Source: Azophilus sp965199705
GTDB taxonomy: Bacteria; Pseudomonadota; Gammaproteobacteria; Pseudomonadales; Azotimanducaceae
DNA length: 64,000 nt
Direction: 5' to 3'
Assembly: GCA_965199705.1 (NCBI GenBank)
Contig: OZ241359.1
Span: forward strand, 558,001 to 622,000
Translations under genes and position numbers: made by a program
In this document: positions 1 through 9,096 of the stretch, piece after piece
How positions within the stretch are numbered: position 1 is the first letter of the stretch
How the letters are laid out: the number at the start of each line of letters is the position of its first letter
Notes under the pieces: model-generated
The model's input: the letters and a program-made list of their open reading frames with translations, nothing else
Databases searched by the model: none
Told to the model about the DNA's origin: nothing

Positions 1-133
1 CCTGGTAGAGCCAGCGCACCGGCTTCAGGACGGTGACCGACTGGAGTTCTACCGCCCCCTGCTGATGCAGCCGATGGCGGCGCGTCGGCGGCGGGCAGAT
101 GCCGCCCGCAAGCGTACAGCAGAGAGCCCGTAG
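1..133 (+). CDS. rnfH: RnfH family protein, C-terminal end (partial)
   Basis: The last 43 codons of a gene that enters from the left edge in the frame starting at base 2 and stops at TAG 131-133. The tail contains RLEFYRPL followed by an Arg-rich stretch, the usual end of the small ubiquitin-fold RnfH proteins. RnfH lies next to bamE in many gammaproteobacteria, and here bamE is the convergent neighbour 7 bases away. Function in the cell is poorly known for the family (toxin-antitoxin-like ratA/rnfH pair). Identification rests on the short tail plus context. Confidence 0.7.
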   Translation, partial: LVEPAHRLQDGDRLEFYRPLLMQPMAARRRRADAARKRTAESP

Positions 134-140
134 CGTCGGT

Positions 141-566
141 TCAGGGCGTGGATTCCTGGCCGTCTGTCGAGGAATCCTCGGCGCTCGCTGCAGAATCCCG
201 CTTCGAGCCGGGCGCGTAGTCGCCGTCGCCGCGGATTCGCACCAGGCCATCGCGCTCGAAGTACAGGGTGAGATGCTTCTTGTCGGCGTATCGGCCGGGC
301 ACTTCCAGGGTGTGCACATAATCCCACCGGTCGCTCTTGAACGAGCTTCGGGCGACAGGCTCTCCCATGACGAAAGCGACCTGTTCCCGAGTCATGCCCG
401 GCTTGAGCTGGTCCACCATCTCCTGGGTAATGACATTGCCCTGTTGCACGGTTACCCGGTGCACGCGAGGCATCTTCAGGCTCATCCTGGGCAGGCTGCA
501 GGCGCTGAATACAACACCGGCGAGCAGCACAATGAGCAGACGGGTCATCATCGTTCGTGGCGCCAT
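141..566 (-). CDS. bamE: Outer membrane assembly lipoprotein BamE
   Basis: BamE is a small lipoprotein of the BAM complex that folds beta-barrel proteins into the outer membrane. The protein has an N-terminal hydrophobic signal ending in a lipobox (VVFSAC), then a SmpA/BamE domain with the typical QGNVIT and LKPGMTREQVAFVMG segments. A Ser/Asp/Glu-rich tail follows and is longer than in E. coli. The start at 566 (MAPRT) is chosen over a 26-residue upstream extension; a start at 551 (MMTRLL) would also give a normal signal peptide, and no clear Shine-Dalgarno decides it. It is convergent with rnfH and lies downstream of recN on the same strand. Confidence 0.9.
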   Translation of the reverse strand: MAPRTMMTRLLIVLLAGVVFSACSLPRMSLKMPRVHRVTVQQGNVITQEMVDQLKPGMTREQVAFVMGEPVARSSFKSDRWDYVHTLEVPGRYADKKHLTLYFERDGLVRIRGDGDYAPGSKRDSAASAEDSSTDGQESTP

Positions 567-666
567 ATTCGGGCTTTTGAAACTTGCGGGCTTGGCCGCA
601 TCGGCGCGCATGATAACGAAAAGGCGATGCCAAGCGCCTGACAATCAACTCTTGTCCGGGCTGGCG

Positions 667-2334
667 TCAAGGATCAGAGCTTGGCGCAAGGGGCCGGCCT
701 GCCTCTGCGAGCAGCGCGCGGGCGTAGGCGCGGCTTCGATCAGTGACTTCGGCGCCCGCTACCATGCGCGCCACTTCATCCACCCGACCCACCTCTGATA
801 ACCGTTGCAGTCGGATCTGCCCGGTGTCCTCTCGGGCAACCAGCAAGTGGTCATGGCCGAGCACGGCCACCTGTGGCGCATGGGTGACGCAGATGACCTG
901 GGTGTGGCCGCCGAGGTCCCGGAGCAATCGCCCCACCGTGTCGGCGGTGACGCCGCCGACGCCGACATCGGCTTCGTCGAGCACCAGGCAGGGCAAATGC
1001 GCCTTTTCTGCCGCAATCACGCAGATGGCGAGCGCGATGCGGGCGCGTTCGCCGCCGGAGGCGATCTGCCCCAGCGGGCCTGGGCTGGCGCCAGGACTGG
1101 TGGTGATGTGAAACGCCGGTGATTCCAGGCCGTGCTCGCCGAATCCGTCCTGAAAGACGACGGACAGTTGGCCGCCGCTGATGCCAAGCGCCTGCATCCG
1201 CTCGCTGACCGAGCTTGCGAAAGCGGTTGCCGCGCCACGGCGCTCGACGCTGACGGCCGCAGCGATCTTCTGGAAGGCGCGGCGCTCGACTTGTGCCTGA
1301 TCGGCAAGGGCGTCCCGAGAACGCTGGTCGCCGCCAAGCTGATCCAGAGCCTGCTGCAGGTCCTGGGTGTGGGCCGCGAGCGCCTCCGGCTCTACGCGAT
1401 GCTTGCGGGCGAGATCGTGGATGTGCTCGATGCGCGCCGTCAGCCGCGCAAGATGTCGAGGGTCCTGCTCGAATCCGTCCACATAGGCTTGCAGATCGCG
1501 GACTGCATCATCAAGCAACTGCACGGAGGCAGCGAGAGAATCCCGTGCGCTTGCCAGTGCAGGGTGCGAATCGTCCAGCTCGTCCAGGCGCCGCTGAGTG
1601 TGTCGCAGGTTGTCTTCGTTGCGCAGTTGCTCCACGGCGCCGCCGACCAGGGCGAGAATGTCCTGGGCCCGCGAGAGGCGGCGGAATTCGGTTTCCATGC
1701 TTTCAAACTCGCCGGATTCAAGGTCGAGTTCGGCCAATTCCGCTAGCTGGTACTGCAACAGGCTTGCCCGGTCATCCGCCTGCGCGAGCTGCGTGCGGAT
1801 AGTCTCCAGGCGTTGTTCGGTTGCCTGCCAGGCGCGCCACGCCTTGCCAAGCGCCCGCCGGTTGGCGGCGGATACGCCGTAGGCGTCCAGTAATTGCCTC
1901 TGAACGTCTGGTCTGGACAGGCGCTGATTCTCATCCTGGCCACGAATGTCCACCAGCCCTTCGGTCAGATAGCGCAGCAACTGCAAGTTGACGGGGACGC
2001 CATTCACGAACGCCCGCGACCGGCCGTCTCTGGCCACCAGCCGACGGCACAGGCAAAGGTCCGGCTGCATGGGGTCGGCCAGTGCCCGTTGTTGCAGCAG
2101 GTTTTGGGCCGCGGGGTTGGCGGATACATCGAACTCGGCGGTGACTTCCGCTCTCTCTGCGCCGTCCCGAATCACGCGGCTGCTGGCTCTTTCTCCCAAC
2201 ACCAGTGACAGAGCGTTCATCAGGATTGACTTGCCGGCCCCGGATTCGCCGGTGACGACGCTGAGCCCGGCCTGGAAATTCACATCCAGCGCCGTCACCA
2301 GGGCAAAATCGCGTATGGTGAGTTGTTGAAGCAT
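667..2334 (-). CDS. recN: DNA repair protein RecN
   Basis: RecN is an SMC-like ATPase that acts in double-strand-break repair. The 555-residue product begins MLQQLTIRDFALV and has a Walker A motif (GESGAGKS) near residue 30, a central coiled-coil region rich in Ala/Leu/Glu, and a C-terminal half with the ABC signature (ASGGERARIALA) and Walker B (CLVLDEADVGVGG). Length matches the E. coli protein. The start at 2334 is preferred because an upstream in-frame Met adds about 19 residues not seen in the family. I saw no LexA-type palindrome just upstream, so SOS control is not supported by sequence. It is divergent from hrcA. Confidence 0.95.
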   Translation of the reverse strand: MLQQLTIRDFALVTALDVNFQAGLSVVTGESGAGKSILMNALSLVLGERASSRVIRDGAERAEVTAEFDVSANPAAQNLLQQRALADPMQPDLCLCRRLVARDGRSRAFVNGVPVNLQLLRYLTEGLVDIRGQDENQRLSRPDVQRQLLDAYGVSAANRRALGKAWRAWQATEQRLETIRTQLAQADDRASLLQYQLAELAELDLESGEFESMETEFRRLSRAQDILALVGGAVEQLRNEDNLRHTQRRLDELDDSHPALASARDSLAASVQLLDDAVRDLQAYVDGFEQDPRHLARLTARIEHIHDLARKHRVEPEALAAHTQDLQQALDQLGGDQRSRDALADQAQVERRAFQKIAAAVSVERRGAATAFASSVSERMQALGISGGQLSVVFQDGFGEHGLESPAFHITTSPGASPGPLGQIASGGERARIALAICVIAAEKAHLPCLVLDEADVGVGGVTADTVGRLLRDLGGHTQVICVTHAPQVAVLGHDHLLVAREDTGQIRLQRLSEVGRVDEVARMVAGAEVTDRSRAYARALLAEAGRPLAPSSDP

Positions 2335-2500
2335 GCGCCGTGACGTCAGACCATGTATTGCACGAGTGGCCGCAGTGACAACGCAAGACATTGCGGGTGT
2401 GGTTTGGCTTGCGGCCAGACGCCATATTACTTGAACGGCAGCTGCGGCAAGCTGGGAGCAGCGCTGGTTGCAGCCGGGTCAAAATCGGGAACGCCTGCAC

Positions 2501-3529
2501 ATGAACAAGCCTGAAGAACGCGCGGCAAAACTGTTCAAGCTGCTGGTGGAGTCCTATCTCGAAAATGGCAAGCCGGTTGCTTCCCGATCACTGGCCGGCC
2601 GTCTGCGGAACAATGTCAGTTCGGCCACTGTGCGCAACGTGATGGCCAGGTTGGAAGGCCGGGGGCTGGTGAAGTCACCGCATCCGTCTGCCGGCAAGGT
2701 GCCCACGCATCAGGGTCTCCGCTTCTTCGTGGACGCGCTGCTTACCGTCGAGCCCATGGATGACGACAATCGACGCAGCCTGGAATCCTGGCTGAATCCG
2801 GACCTGCCGCCTTCGGAGCTGGCAGAGTCAGCGTCCGAGTGGTTGTCGCGCATGACCGCCATGGCCTGCCTGGTGACCCTGCCGAAGCGTGATCAGTCGG
2901 CGCTTCGGCACGTTGAATTTCTCAACCTGGAAGGCGACCGAATCCTGGTGATTCTGGTGTTTCAGGATCGCGAAGTGCAGAACCGCGTGATCCACAGCGA
3001 CCGCAGCTACGAAGACGCCGACCTGGTCCGGGCCGCAAACTACATCAACCAGGAGTTTGCCGGTCTCTCGCTGGAGGCAGTGCGCGAGGGGCTTCTGGCT
3101 TCCATGCAACGTGACAAGGACCGGATGGACGCGCTCCTGCAATCTGCGCTGGATCTGGCCTCACGCACCTTCGCCAGCCAGCCTGCGGACGAGAAGGGTT
3201 TTGTGGTTTCTGGCGAATCCAACCTGCTGGACCTGAGCGAAGACACGGAGACCGTGCGTCGGCTGTTCGACGCCTTCACCCGCAAGAGCAGCTTCCTGCA
3301 TCTGCTCGATCAAAGCCTGTCCGCAGAGGGCGTGCAGCTCTATATCGGCGAGGAATCCGGCTACAACGTCCTGGACGAACTGACCCTGGTTTCATCCAGC
3401 TATTGTGTGCATGGGCAGATCGCCGGCGTGCTCGGGGTGGTCGGCCCAACGCGCATGGCCTATCAGCGGGTGATCCCTGCCGTGGACGTCACGGCGCAAC
3501 TGTTGGGCGCTGCCTTGAATCAGGGCTAG
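2501..3529 (+). CDS. hrcA: Heat-inducible transcription repressor HrcA
   Basis: HrcA represses heat-shock chaperone genes by binding CIRCE operators. The 342-residue product has an N-terminal winged helix (ARLEGRGLVKSPHPSAGKVPT area, residues about 5-75) and the HrcA core domain with the family hallmark of a GAF-like region and the C-terminal LGVVGPTRMAYQRVIP segment. The ATG at 2501 is chosen because upstream in-frame residues are not family-like. In related genomes grpE and dnaK follow; here an insertion sequence begins 76 bases after the stop. I found no CIRCE element in the flanks. Confidence 0.93.
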   Translation: MNKPEERAAKLFKLLVESYLENGKPVASRSLAGRLRNNVSSATVRNVMARLEGRGLVKSPHPSAGKVPTHQGLRFFVDALLTVEPMDDDNRRSLESWLNPDLPPSELAESASEWLSRMTAMACLVTLPKRDQSALRHVEFLNLEGDRILVILVFQDREVQNRVIHSDRSYEDADLVRAANYINQEFAGLSLEAVREGLLASMQRDKDRMDALLQSALDLASRTFASQPADEKGFVVSGESNLLDLSEDTETVRRLFDAFTRKSSFLHLLDQSLSAEGVQLYIGEESGYNVLDELTLVSSSYCVHGQIAGVLGVVGPTRMAYQRVIPAVDVTAQLLGAALNQG

Positions 3530-3600
3530 GAGCCTGCGCCGCAGGAAGATTGTGTCACTTCCCGGACAACTCCAACACCGGACAACTCCAAGGCAAGGCT

Positions 3601-3605
3601 AAAGC
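3601..3605. repeat. 5-bp target duplication of IS copy A (AAAGC)
   Basis: AAAGC occurs directly before the IS at 3601-3605 and directly after it at 5167-5171. Confidence 0.85.
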
Positions 3606-3744
3606 AGCATATTCCAATTAGAAAGTGAGCCTGAACTTGTTGGCTGATCTGGTGGCCAGGGCATGATATTGGGGGTTGGTTTGGTCTCTGAATTGGGTTG
3701 TGTGGGCGATGCGGACTGAAGTTGTCGAAGGAGGGTGTTTCTGG

Positions 3745-3790
3745 GTCGCTGTTCCGCTGCCTGCGTGCAGGCGTGCGGCGGAACAGCGAC
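3745..3790 (-). terminator. Long hairpin downstream of the IS transposase (copy A)
   Basis: GTCGCTGTTCCGC and GCGGAACAGCGAC form a 13-bp stem, with a smaller inner hairpin (GCCTGC/GCAGGC). It lies 24 bases after the transposase stop inside the IS. It could end the transposase transcript or block read-in; there is no clear T run, so the terminator role is a guess. Confidence 0.45.
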
Positions 3791-3813
3791 TTCGGACAGG
3801 GTAGAGCGGTCAT

Positions 3814-5076
3814 TCAGGCCACTTGAGTTTGTGCGTTGGCGATGATCTGGAACAGGCGGGCGCGTTCGGCATTGAGGGCCCTGGCCGCTTGCAGATCGCT
3901 CTGCTCGTGGGCCAGTGCATCGAGTTCTGCGAAGGTGATGCCGTGCTTGAGACAGGCTTCGGCATCGGGCAGGGAGCGCAGCTTGGCGTATGGGGTTCTG
4001 ACGTCGGCGGGCCGGTAAACCCGCCGGATGCGACCGTTGGCGGCTTCCCTTTCGGTGGCGAACAGGCAGGGTCGATGGTAGTTGAGATACGGTGACAGAC
4101 GCTTCTGGGTGAAGGTGTCGACCAGCGCGGCGCAGTGGCGTGGGATGTGGTCGTGGCCCAGAAAGCGTCGTATGACGCTGGCGTTCTTCCCCTCGACGAG
4201 CGCGTTGTCGGTGGAGCGCCGCGGGCGCGACTTGGTGAACTCGTGGATATGCAGCTTGTTGAGCAGTGCCGCAACCGTGTGATTGATGTACTCGGAGCCG
4301 TTGTCGGCGTGAAAGCCGGTGACGACAAAGGGAAAAAGCCCCAACAGACCCTCCAGAACCGGTACCAGAAAGCGTTCGGAGATCGCCTCGACAGCCCCGA
4401 TGAACTCGTATTGCGTCACTTGATCGACGAGGTTGATCAAATACACGCCCTTGGCGCCGTCGCGGTCGCCCTGGTGAACGGTGTCGACGCGCAGGAAGCC
4501 GGGCCGGCCCGCCGGCTGCGGCGCCCGGCGTTCGCCCACCGCCACCGTCGCCGCCTTGGTCGCATGGAAGACCGTGCGGTGCGTGCGGTAGGTCCGGGAG
4601 CGCCGCAGGTTGTATAAGTGACTCGCCGAGAGTTGCGCCAACCGCTCGAAGCGCCGGTCGCCGAATACCCGGTGCTCGCGTTGGAGAACGACCCGCGTCG
4701 CCAGCCCGGACATCTGGCCGAGGTCGGCGTCCACACGAGCGAGCAGGCGAATGTCGGTCGGCGTGTAAACGCGGTTGAAGGGCCGACCCTGGTTCCCGTC
4801 GCGGCGGTCGACCACCTTGGCCGTCTCGCGGTGCTGGCGGATGAGTCGCGTTAGCTGGGCGCGCGAGTAACCTGTGGTCTTGGCCAGGTAGCGCTTCACC
4901 AGCGTCTTTGACGGCTTGTCCAAGCCCCGATAGGCAAGACGCACCAGCGTCTTCGACACGAAGGTATAGGCGCCCTCGCGATCCAGGGGTTGGAAGGTCA
5001 CCGGCTCGCTCGCCTCGACGAACGCGGCCACCTGCTCGATAGTGCGAATGTGCTCGCTCTGAAGTGTCACGATCAT
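3814..5076 (-). CDS. IS transposase (integrase catalytic core), copy A
   Basis: A 420-residue transposase. The N-terminal part (residues about 1-130) holds helix-turn-helix-like segments (TTGYSRAQLTRLIRQH). The central rve/DDE catalytic core has the three acidic residues in RVDTVHQGD, in FHADNGSEYIN and in NALVEGKN, the order and context found in IS3/IS481-type integrases. It cuts and joins IS ends during transposition. The start ATG at 5076 lies 90 bases inside the IS end, just after the two tandem end motifs. The product is identical to that of the copy at 19304-20566. Family assignment within rve elements is uncertain. Confidence 0.9.
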   Translation of the reverse strand: MIVTLQSEHIRTIEQVAAFVEASEPVTFQPLDREGAYTFVSKTLVRLAYRGLDKPSKTLVKRYLAKTTGYSRAQLTRLIRQHRETAKVVDRRDGNQGRPFNRVYTPTDIRLLARVDADLGQMSGLATRVVLQREHRVFGDRRFERLAQLSASHLYNLRRSRTYRTHRTVFHATKAATVAVGERRAPQPAGRPGFLRVDTVHQGDRDGAKGVYLINLVDQVTQYEFIGAVEAISERFLVPVLEGLLGLFPFVVTGFHADNGSEYINHTVAALLNKLHIHEFTKSRPRRSTDNALVEGKNASVIRRFLGHDHIPRHCAALVDTFTQKRLSPYLNYHRPCLFATEREAANGRIRRVYRPADVRTPYAKLRSLPDAEACLKHGITFAELDALAHEQSDLQAARALNAERARLFQIIANAQTQVA

Positions 5077-5245
5077 CTCCTGATGATCCCCGACACTTCC
5101 AGTTCAGGCTCACTTTGCGTTGGAATCGCATTCCCAGTTCAGGCTCACTTTGCATTGGACAATGCTAAAGCTTGTCGGAGCTGAAAACCGGTGCTAATCT
5201 GGCGCAATAACACGGAGCAACTCAGTTTGATCTGTCCCGCGAGTA

Positions 5246-6352
5246 TCACTCACCCATGCGCGCCAGCAACGAAGCGCCGTCCTCACACTCGATGATCCAC
5301 TCTCCTACCTCGGCCAGACGCTTCGGGTCGGAAACGCCCTCCAGCAAAACACCAAAACGCTCCGCCGTATCGTCGCCAAAGCGCAGCGCAACCATACGCT
5401 CAAGCAGAGCGCGCTCTCGAGCCAATGCGATCTCCTCGCCTTCGGCCTTGCCTCGCGCCTCGCCTCGCGCTTCACCCCGTGCTTCCCCTCGCGCCTCTAC
5501 CTGCCGCTCCCAGCGCGCTATCCGCTCCTCGAAATCAATCGGCTGGCGCACCACTTCCGCCGCAGACTCCCGGATCCTGATCAGTTTCATACGCCACTCC
5601 TGTGCATCCTGAATATCCGCATTCCCAATCCATGCCTCAAGCTTGCGCATCAGCACGTCCAGAAGACTGCCATCCTCCGCCTCGGAAAGCCACTCATAAC
5701 AGCGCTTCACCAGCCGGGGCATGTCTTTCGGACCCTTCAGACCCTCGATCCACGCCAGCAAGGTGGCCGCATTGTCTTCCAGCAGGTCCTCTCCCAACAA
5801 CGCCTGTTGATCGACCAGAATATAGCCGTCTCCCACCAGTTCCATCGGCGCCACATGCACACCCGCCGGCCCCGACTCCACCGTTTCCATCCCAGAGCCC
5901 TTCAGGGCCGAAAGGCGCAGCGGCGCCCGCCATGGCGTGGAGCCGTTGTAGAGCACAATCGGCAACACCGGCGGTATTGGATTGCTGGCGCTGAACGGCT
6001 TCTCCTTGTGCAGAGCCAGATACAGCAAGCTGGCGTAGTTCTGCACCCGTGCGGCCATGATCCATTCCGGTCGAGACTGGAACTCCAGCATCACCAGGAT
6101 GTGCAGCCAGTGCGGTTCTTCGGCCTCGTCGTCGGGTGATGCAGGTTGCAAGCCGACCCGCCAGACCATGTCGCCGAAGCGGCGTTCCAGATTGTCGGTC
6201 AGATATTCACTGGAAAGGCGTTGCAAGGTATCCAGGCGCAGGCGACGCAGCATGGGCAGCCGGTCTCCGACCAGTTGTTCGAGCAGAAGCAGCTGGTCGC
6301 GCATCATGCGCGTGTGGGTGAAGGCGGCCTTGTAGGTAGCATCGTGCTGCAT
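5246..6352 (-). CDS. Rpn-type PD-(D/E)XK nuclease / DUF4351 protein
   Basis: A 368-residue protein of the Rpn (recombination-promoting nuclease, YhgA-like) group. It starts with the typical MQHDATYKAAFTHTRMMRDQLL segment shortened here to its first half, has a nuclease-like core with HILVMLEFQSRPEW (the E-x-Q of the PD-(D/E)XK fold, residues about 85-100), and ends with a DUF4351-like helical region. Between them lies a low-complexity stretch of four tandem ARGE units (about 5450-5500) encoded by near-identical 12-bp repeats. Such genes are scattered through genomes as mobile-like or defence-related orphans. It lies 74 bases from IS copy A; its role here is unknown. Confidence 0.75.
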   Translation of the reverse strand: MQHDATYKAAFTHTRMMRDQLLLLEQLVGDRLPMLRRLRLDTLQRLSSEYLTDNLERRFGDMVWRVGLQPASPDDEAEEPHWLHILVMLEFQSRPEWIMAARVQNYASLLYLALHKEKPFSASNPIPPVLPIVLYNGSTPWRAPLRLSALKGSGMETVESGPAGVHVAPMELVGDGYILVDQQALLGEDLLEDNAATLLAWIEGLKGPKDMPRLVKRCYEWLSEAEDGSLLDVLMRKLEAWIGNADIQDAQEWRMKLIRIRESAAEVVRQPIDFEERIARWERQVEARGEARGEARGEARGKAEGEEIALARERALLERMVALRFGDDTAERFGVLLEGVSDPKRLAEVGEWIIECEDGASLLARMGE

Positions 6353-6360
6353 GCCGACCA

Positions 6361-6700
6361 GTGTGCACGGCTGAAGGGGCCCCGTATGTGCGCCAGAACC
6401 ACCAATTCGTGTGCGACATCATTGCGGTGCGTGCGGCCAGGCACTTCGAGTGGGAAATAGACGCCGAGGGCCGGTTCAACTACTGGCGCAATGCGGCCTC
6501 CATTGCCGGTGAAGCGAGCCTGGATGGACTGTCCGGGTGCGCGCCCACGTGCTGCTATGCATGCTGGCCTACCATGTGGCATGGCACATGCGTCAGCGGC
6601 TGGCGCCATTGTTGTTTGATGACGAGCACCCTGCCGCCGCTGACGCGGCCCGCGCTTCGGTCGTGGCGCCAGATTCCGCGCGAAGCCGTTGGCGCACTGG
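6361..6700 (+). pseudogene. Decayed transposase remnant (IS1634/IS4-like C-terminal part)
   Basis: Two reading frames carry pieces that look like one broken transposase. The first (about 6390-6520) contains FEWEIDAEGRF; the second (6537 onward) contains RAHVLLCMLAY and HMRQRLAPLLFDDE, typical of the C-terminal part of IS1634-type transposases. At least one frameshift and the missing N-terminus make it non-functional. It fills most of the 375-base gap between the Rpn gene and tRNA-Met. Family naming is from motif memory only. Confidence 0.55.
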
Positions 6701-6727
6701 GCTACAATGCCGGGCATCAGGTCATGG

Positions 6728-6804
6728 GGCTAGGTAGCTCAGCCGGTTAGAGCGCAGGATTCATAATCCTGAGGTCGGGAGTTCGAGTCTCCCCCTAGCT
6801 ACCA
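6728..6804 (+). tRNA. tRNA-Met (CAT), elongator type
   Basis: A 77-nt cloverleaf with acceptor GGCTAGG pairing with CCTAGCT (a G-U pair first), D arm GCTC/GAGC, anticodon loop TTCATAA with CAT, T arm with GTTCGAGTC, and encoded CCA. The first pair is formed and the anticodon stem is not the GGG/CCC of initiators, so this reads as an elongator. A TACAAT box at 6703-6708 could be its -10 element; no good -35 is visible. Confidence 0.93.
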
Positions 6805-6827
6805 GATCGACAGAGGGGGAGTTCGGG

Positions 6828-9041
6828 ATGCGCAAACTGATTGTCTTTCTGGTAGTGGCAGGCGCGCTGATTGGCGTCTATCTGCTGATGCCTGCCGAAC
6901 AAGCGTCCGAGCCCTTGCAACAGACGCAGCCGGATGAGGGCTCCGGCGGGGCTGTGTCCGAGTCGGTTGCCGGCATGATCGACGATAGCCGAATCAAGGC
7001 CGCGGACAGTGAGCCTGGTAGTTGGCTGGCGCACGGGCGCACCTATGAAGAGCGTCGCTTTTCCCCGCTGACCAGCATCAACCGGCAGAATGTGGCCGAT
7101 CTTGGGCTTGCCTGGCATCTGGATCTCGATACCAACCGGGCGCTGGAGGCAACGCCTATCGTTGTCGATGGCGTCATGTACTTTACTGGCGCCTGGAGCC
7201 GCGTGTTTGCAGTTGATCCGGCGAGCGGCGAGATGATCTGGTCCCATGACCCGCAGGTGCCGGGCGAATGGGCTCGCTGGGCTTGTTGCGACGTGGTGAA
7301 TCGGGGTGCTGCGGTTTACCGCGGCCGCGTCTATGTTGGCACTCTGGATGGTCGCCTGATTGCGCTGGACGCGGCCAGTGGGGAGCTGGTTTGGGAGATC
7401 GATACCGTCATCGACCGCACGCGCCGCTACACCATTACCGGCGCCCCGAGGGCCGCCAAGGGGCTGGTGTTCATCGGCAATGGCGGCGCAGAGTATGGCG
7501 TGCGCGGCTATGTCACGGCCTACGATGCCGAGACGGGCGCAGAGGTATGGCGTTTTTTCACGGTGCCCGGAGACCCTTCCCTGCCGTTTGAAAGCCCGGA
7601 AATGGAGATGGCTGCGAAAACGTGGAAGGGCGGGGCCTGGTGGGAATTCGGCGGTGGCGGCACCGTCTGGAACAGCATCGTCTATGACCCGGAGTTTGAT
7701 CAGGTCTATATCGGCGTCGGCAATGGCGCGCCCTGGACCCGCGCCATCCGTTCGCCCGGCGGCGGCGACAATCTGTTTCTGTCCTCCATCGTGGCCCTGG
7801 ACGCAGACTCAGGCAGCATGAATTGGCACTATCAAACCACGCCCGGAGACAACTGGGACTACACCGCCGTTCAGGACATCGCCCTGGCCGAGATGGACGT
7901 GGATGGCGAGATGCGCAAGGTGCTGTTGCAGGCGCCGAAGAACGGCTTTTTCTACGTACTCGATCGCGAGGACGGCCAATTACTGCGCGCTCACCCCTTT
8001 GCTGCCGTCAACTGGGCGACGCACGTAGATATGGAGACTGGCCGGCCGGTAGAGAATCCGGAGTTCGATTACGGCAAGAAGGCGCAGTGGGTGCTGCCGG
8101 GCCCACTCGGCGCACACAACTGGCAGGCGATGTCAGTGGATGTCGAGGCGGGCCTGGTGTATCTGCCCGCCCACGACAGCCCTTTCTTCTTCTCGATGCC
8201 GAACGACTGGCGCGATACCGGGTTGCTGAAACGCAATCCTGGCGCTTGGAACTGGGGCATCGAGGGCGCAAGCATCAGCCAGCTGATCGCGGACAACCTG
8301 GACACGCAGCCGAGGCCCCTGGGCTATCTCAAGGCGTTCGACCCGCTGACCGGCGAAAGCCGGTGGGTGGTGGAACATCCGCACTACTGGAATGGCGGCA
8401 TTCTGGCCAGCGCCGGCGGTCTGGTCTTTCAGGGCGATGCGCTGGGCATGTTCAGCGCCTACGACAAGGCAACCGGCGAGCTTCTCTGGTCGTTCAACAC
8501 CTACGTTTCCATGCTGGCGCCGCCGATCACCTATGCCATTGGCGAAGAGCAGTATGTGGCCATTCTGACCGGCGGTGGCGGCGGCGAACTGTTTACTGGC
8601 GAGACCCTGCCCGCAACCGCAGCCCTGACCTACGGCAACGCCGGCAGATTGCTGGCTTTCAAGCTCGGCGGCGGAGTCGAATTGCCCCCTCCTACCGCCG
8701 TGAATCGGGAGATTCCGGCGCAGGTGCTGCCTGATGCGTCTGAGGCGGATGTTGCCAGGGGCGAGCGACTGTACAATACCTATTGTGCAGCCTGTCACGG
8801 CCTCTTTGCCCGATCCGGCGGCACGATCCCGGATCTGCGGTTGCTTGGCGAAGGTTCGCACGAGTCATTCAGTCAGGTGGTGCTCGAAGGGCTGCTGGCG
8901 GCCAACGGCATGGGTTCTTTCAGTGATTCGCTGACGGCAGCCGATGTGGCGCAGGTGCAGGCTTTTGTGCGTCATCGTGCACACGAAGACCGGGAAACGG
9001 CACTGGGTAGCCAGTCCGAGCCCCGGCTGACCTGGCAATAG
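6828..9041 (+). CDS. PQQ-dependent quinohemoprotein alcohol dehydrogenase
   Basis: A 737-residue periplasmic dehydrogenase that oxidises alcohols with pyrroloquinoline quinone and passes electrons to a heme. It has one N-terminal membrane or signal segment (residues 3-20), an eight-bladed propeller with repeated W-motifs (ALDAASGELVWE and similar), the vicinal disulfide WACCDVV, the catalytic Asp region PGDNWDY, and a C-terminal cytochrome c domain with the heme site CAACH near residue 650. This is the layout of type II quinohemoprotein dehydrogenases. A Shine-Dalgarno (GAGGGGGAG) precedes the ATG. It is first in an apparent operon with a small membrane peptide and two GAPDH-family genes. Substrate is not predictable. 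Confidence 0.9.
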   Translation: MRKLIVFLVVAGALIGVYLLMPAEQASEPLQQTQPDEGSGGAVSESVAGMIDDSRIKAADSEPGSWLAHGRTYEERRFSPLTSINRQNVADLGLAWHLDLDTNRALEATPIVVDGVMYFTGAWSRVFAVDPASGEMIWSHDPQVPGEWARWACCDVVNRGAAVYRGRVYVGTLDGRLIALDAASGELVWEIDTVIDRTRRYTITGAPRAAKGLVFIGNGGAEYGVRGYVTAYDAETGAEVWRFFTVPGDPSLPFESPEMEMAAKTWKGGAWWEFGGGGTVWNSIVYDPEFDQVYIGVGNGAPWTRAIRSPGGGDNLFLSSIVALDADSGSMNWHYQTTPGDNWDYTAVQDIALAEMDVDGEMRKVLLQAPKNGFFYVLDREDGQLLRAHPFAAVNWATHVDMETGRPVENPEFDYGKKAQWVLPGPLGAHNWQAMSVDVEAGLVYLPAHDSPFFFSMPNDWRDTGLLKRNPGAWNWGIEGASISQLIADNLDTQPRPLGYLKAFDPLTGESRWVVEHPHYWNGGILASAGGLVFQGDALGMFSAYDKATGELLWSFNTYVSMLAPPITYAIGEEQYVAILTGGGGGELFTGETLPATAALTYGNAGRLLAFKLGGGVELPPPTAVNREIPAQVLPDASEADVARGERLYNTYCAACHGLFARSGGTIPDLRLLGEGSHESFSQVVLEGLLAANGMGSFSDSLTAADVAQVQAFVRHRAHEDRETALGSQSEPRLTWQ

Positions 9042-9096
9042 TCGGCTAGCGCTTCAGGCGTAGCCGTGGCGCAGTAACAAGACAGGAGAATTCGAG

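Larger units (their letters stand above)
3606..5166 (-). mobile_element. Insertion sequence, copy A (1,561 bp, rve-type DDE transposase)
   Basis: This element is repeated in inverted orientation at 19214-20774. The two copies give identical translations in every frame examined and have equal length. Ends are imperfect inverted repeats: AGCATATTCC at one end and AGCATTGTCC (read inward) at the other, followed by the shared motif AAAGTGAGCCTGAAC. On the transposase 5' side the motif AAAGTGAGCCTGAACTGG occurs twice in tandem, probably transposase binding sites. Flanking AAAGC duplications fix the borders. The transposase type suggests an IS481- or IS1202-like element; I cannot name the IS. Confidence 0.9.

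Noticed and set aside
2335..2500. LexA box or CIRCE element between recN and hrcA
   Set aside because: No palindrome resembling either operator was found on reading both strands.
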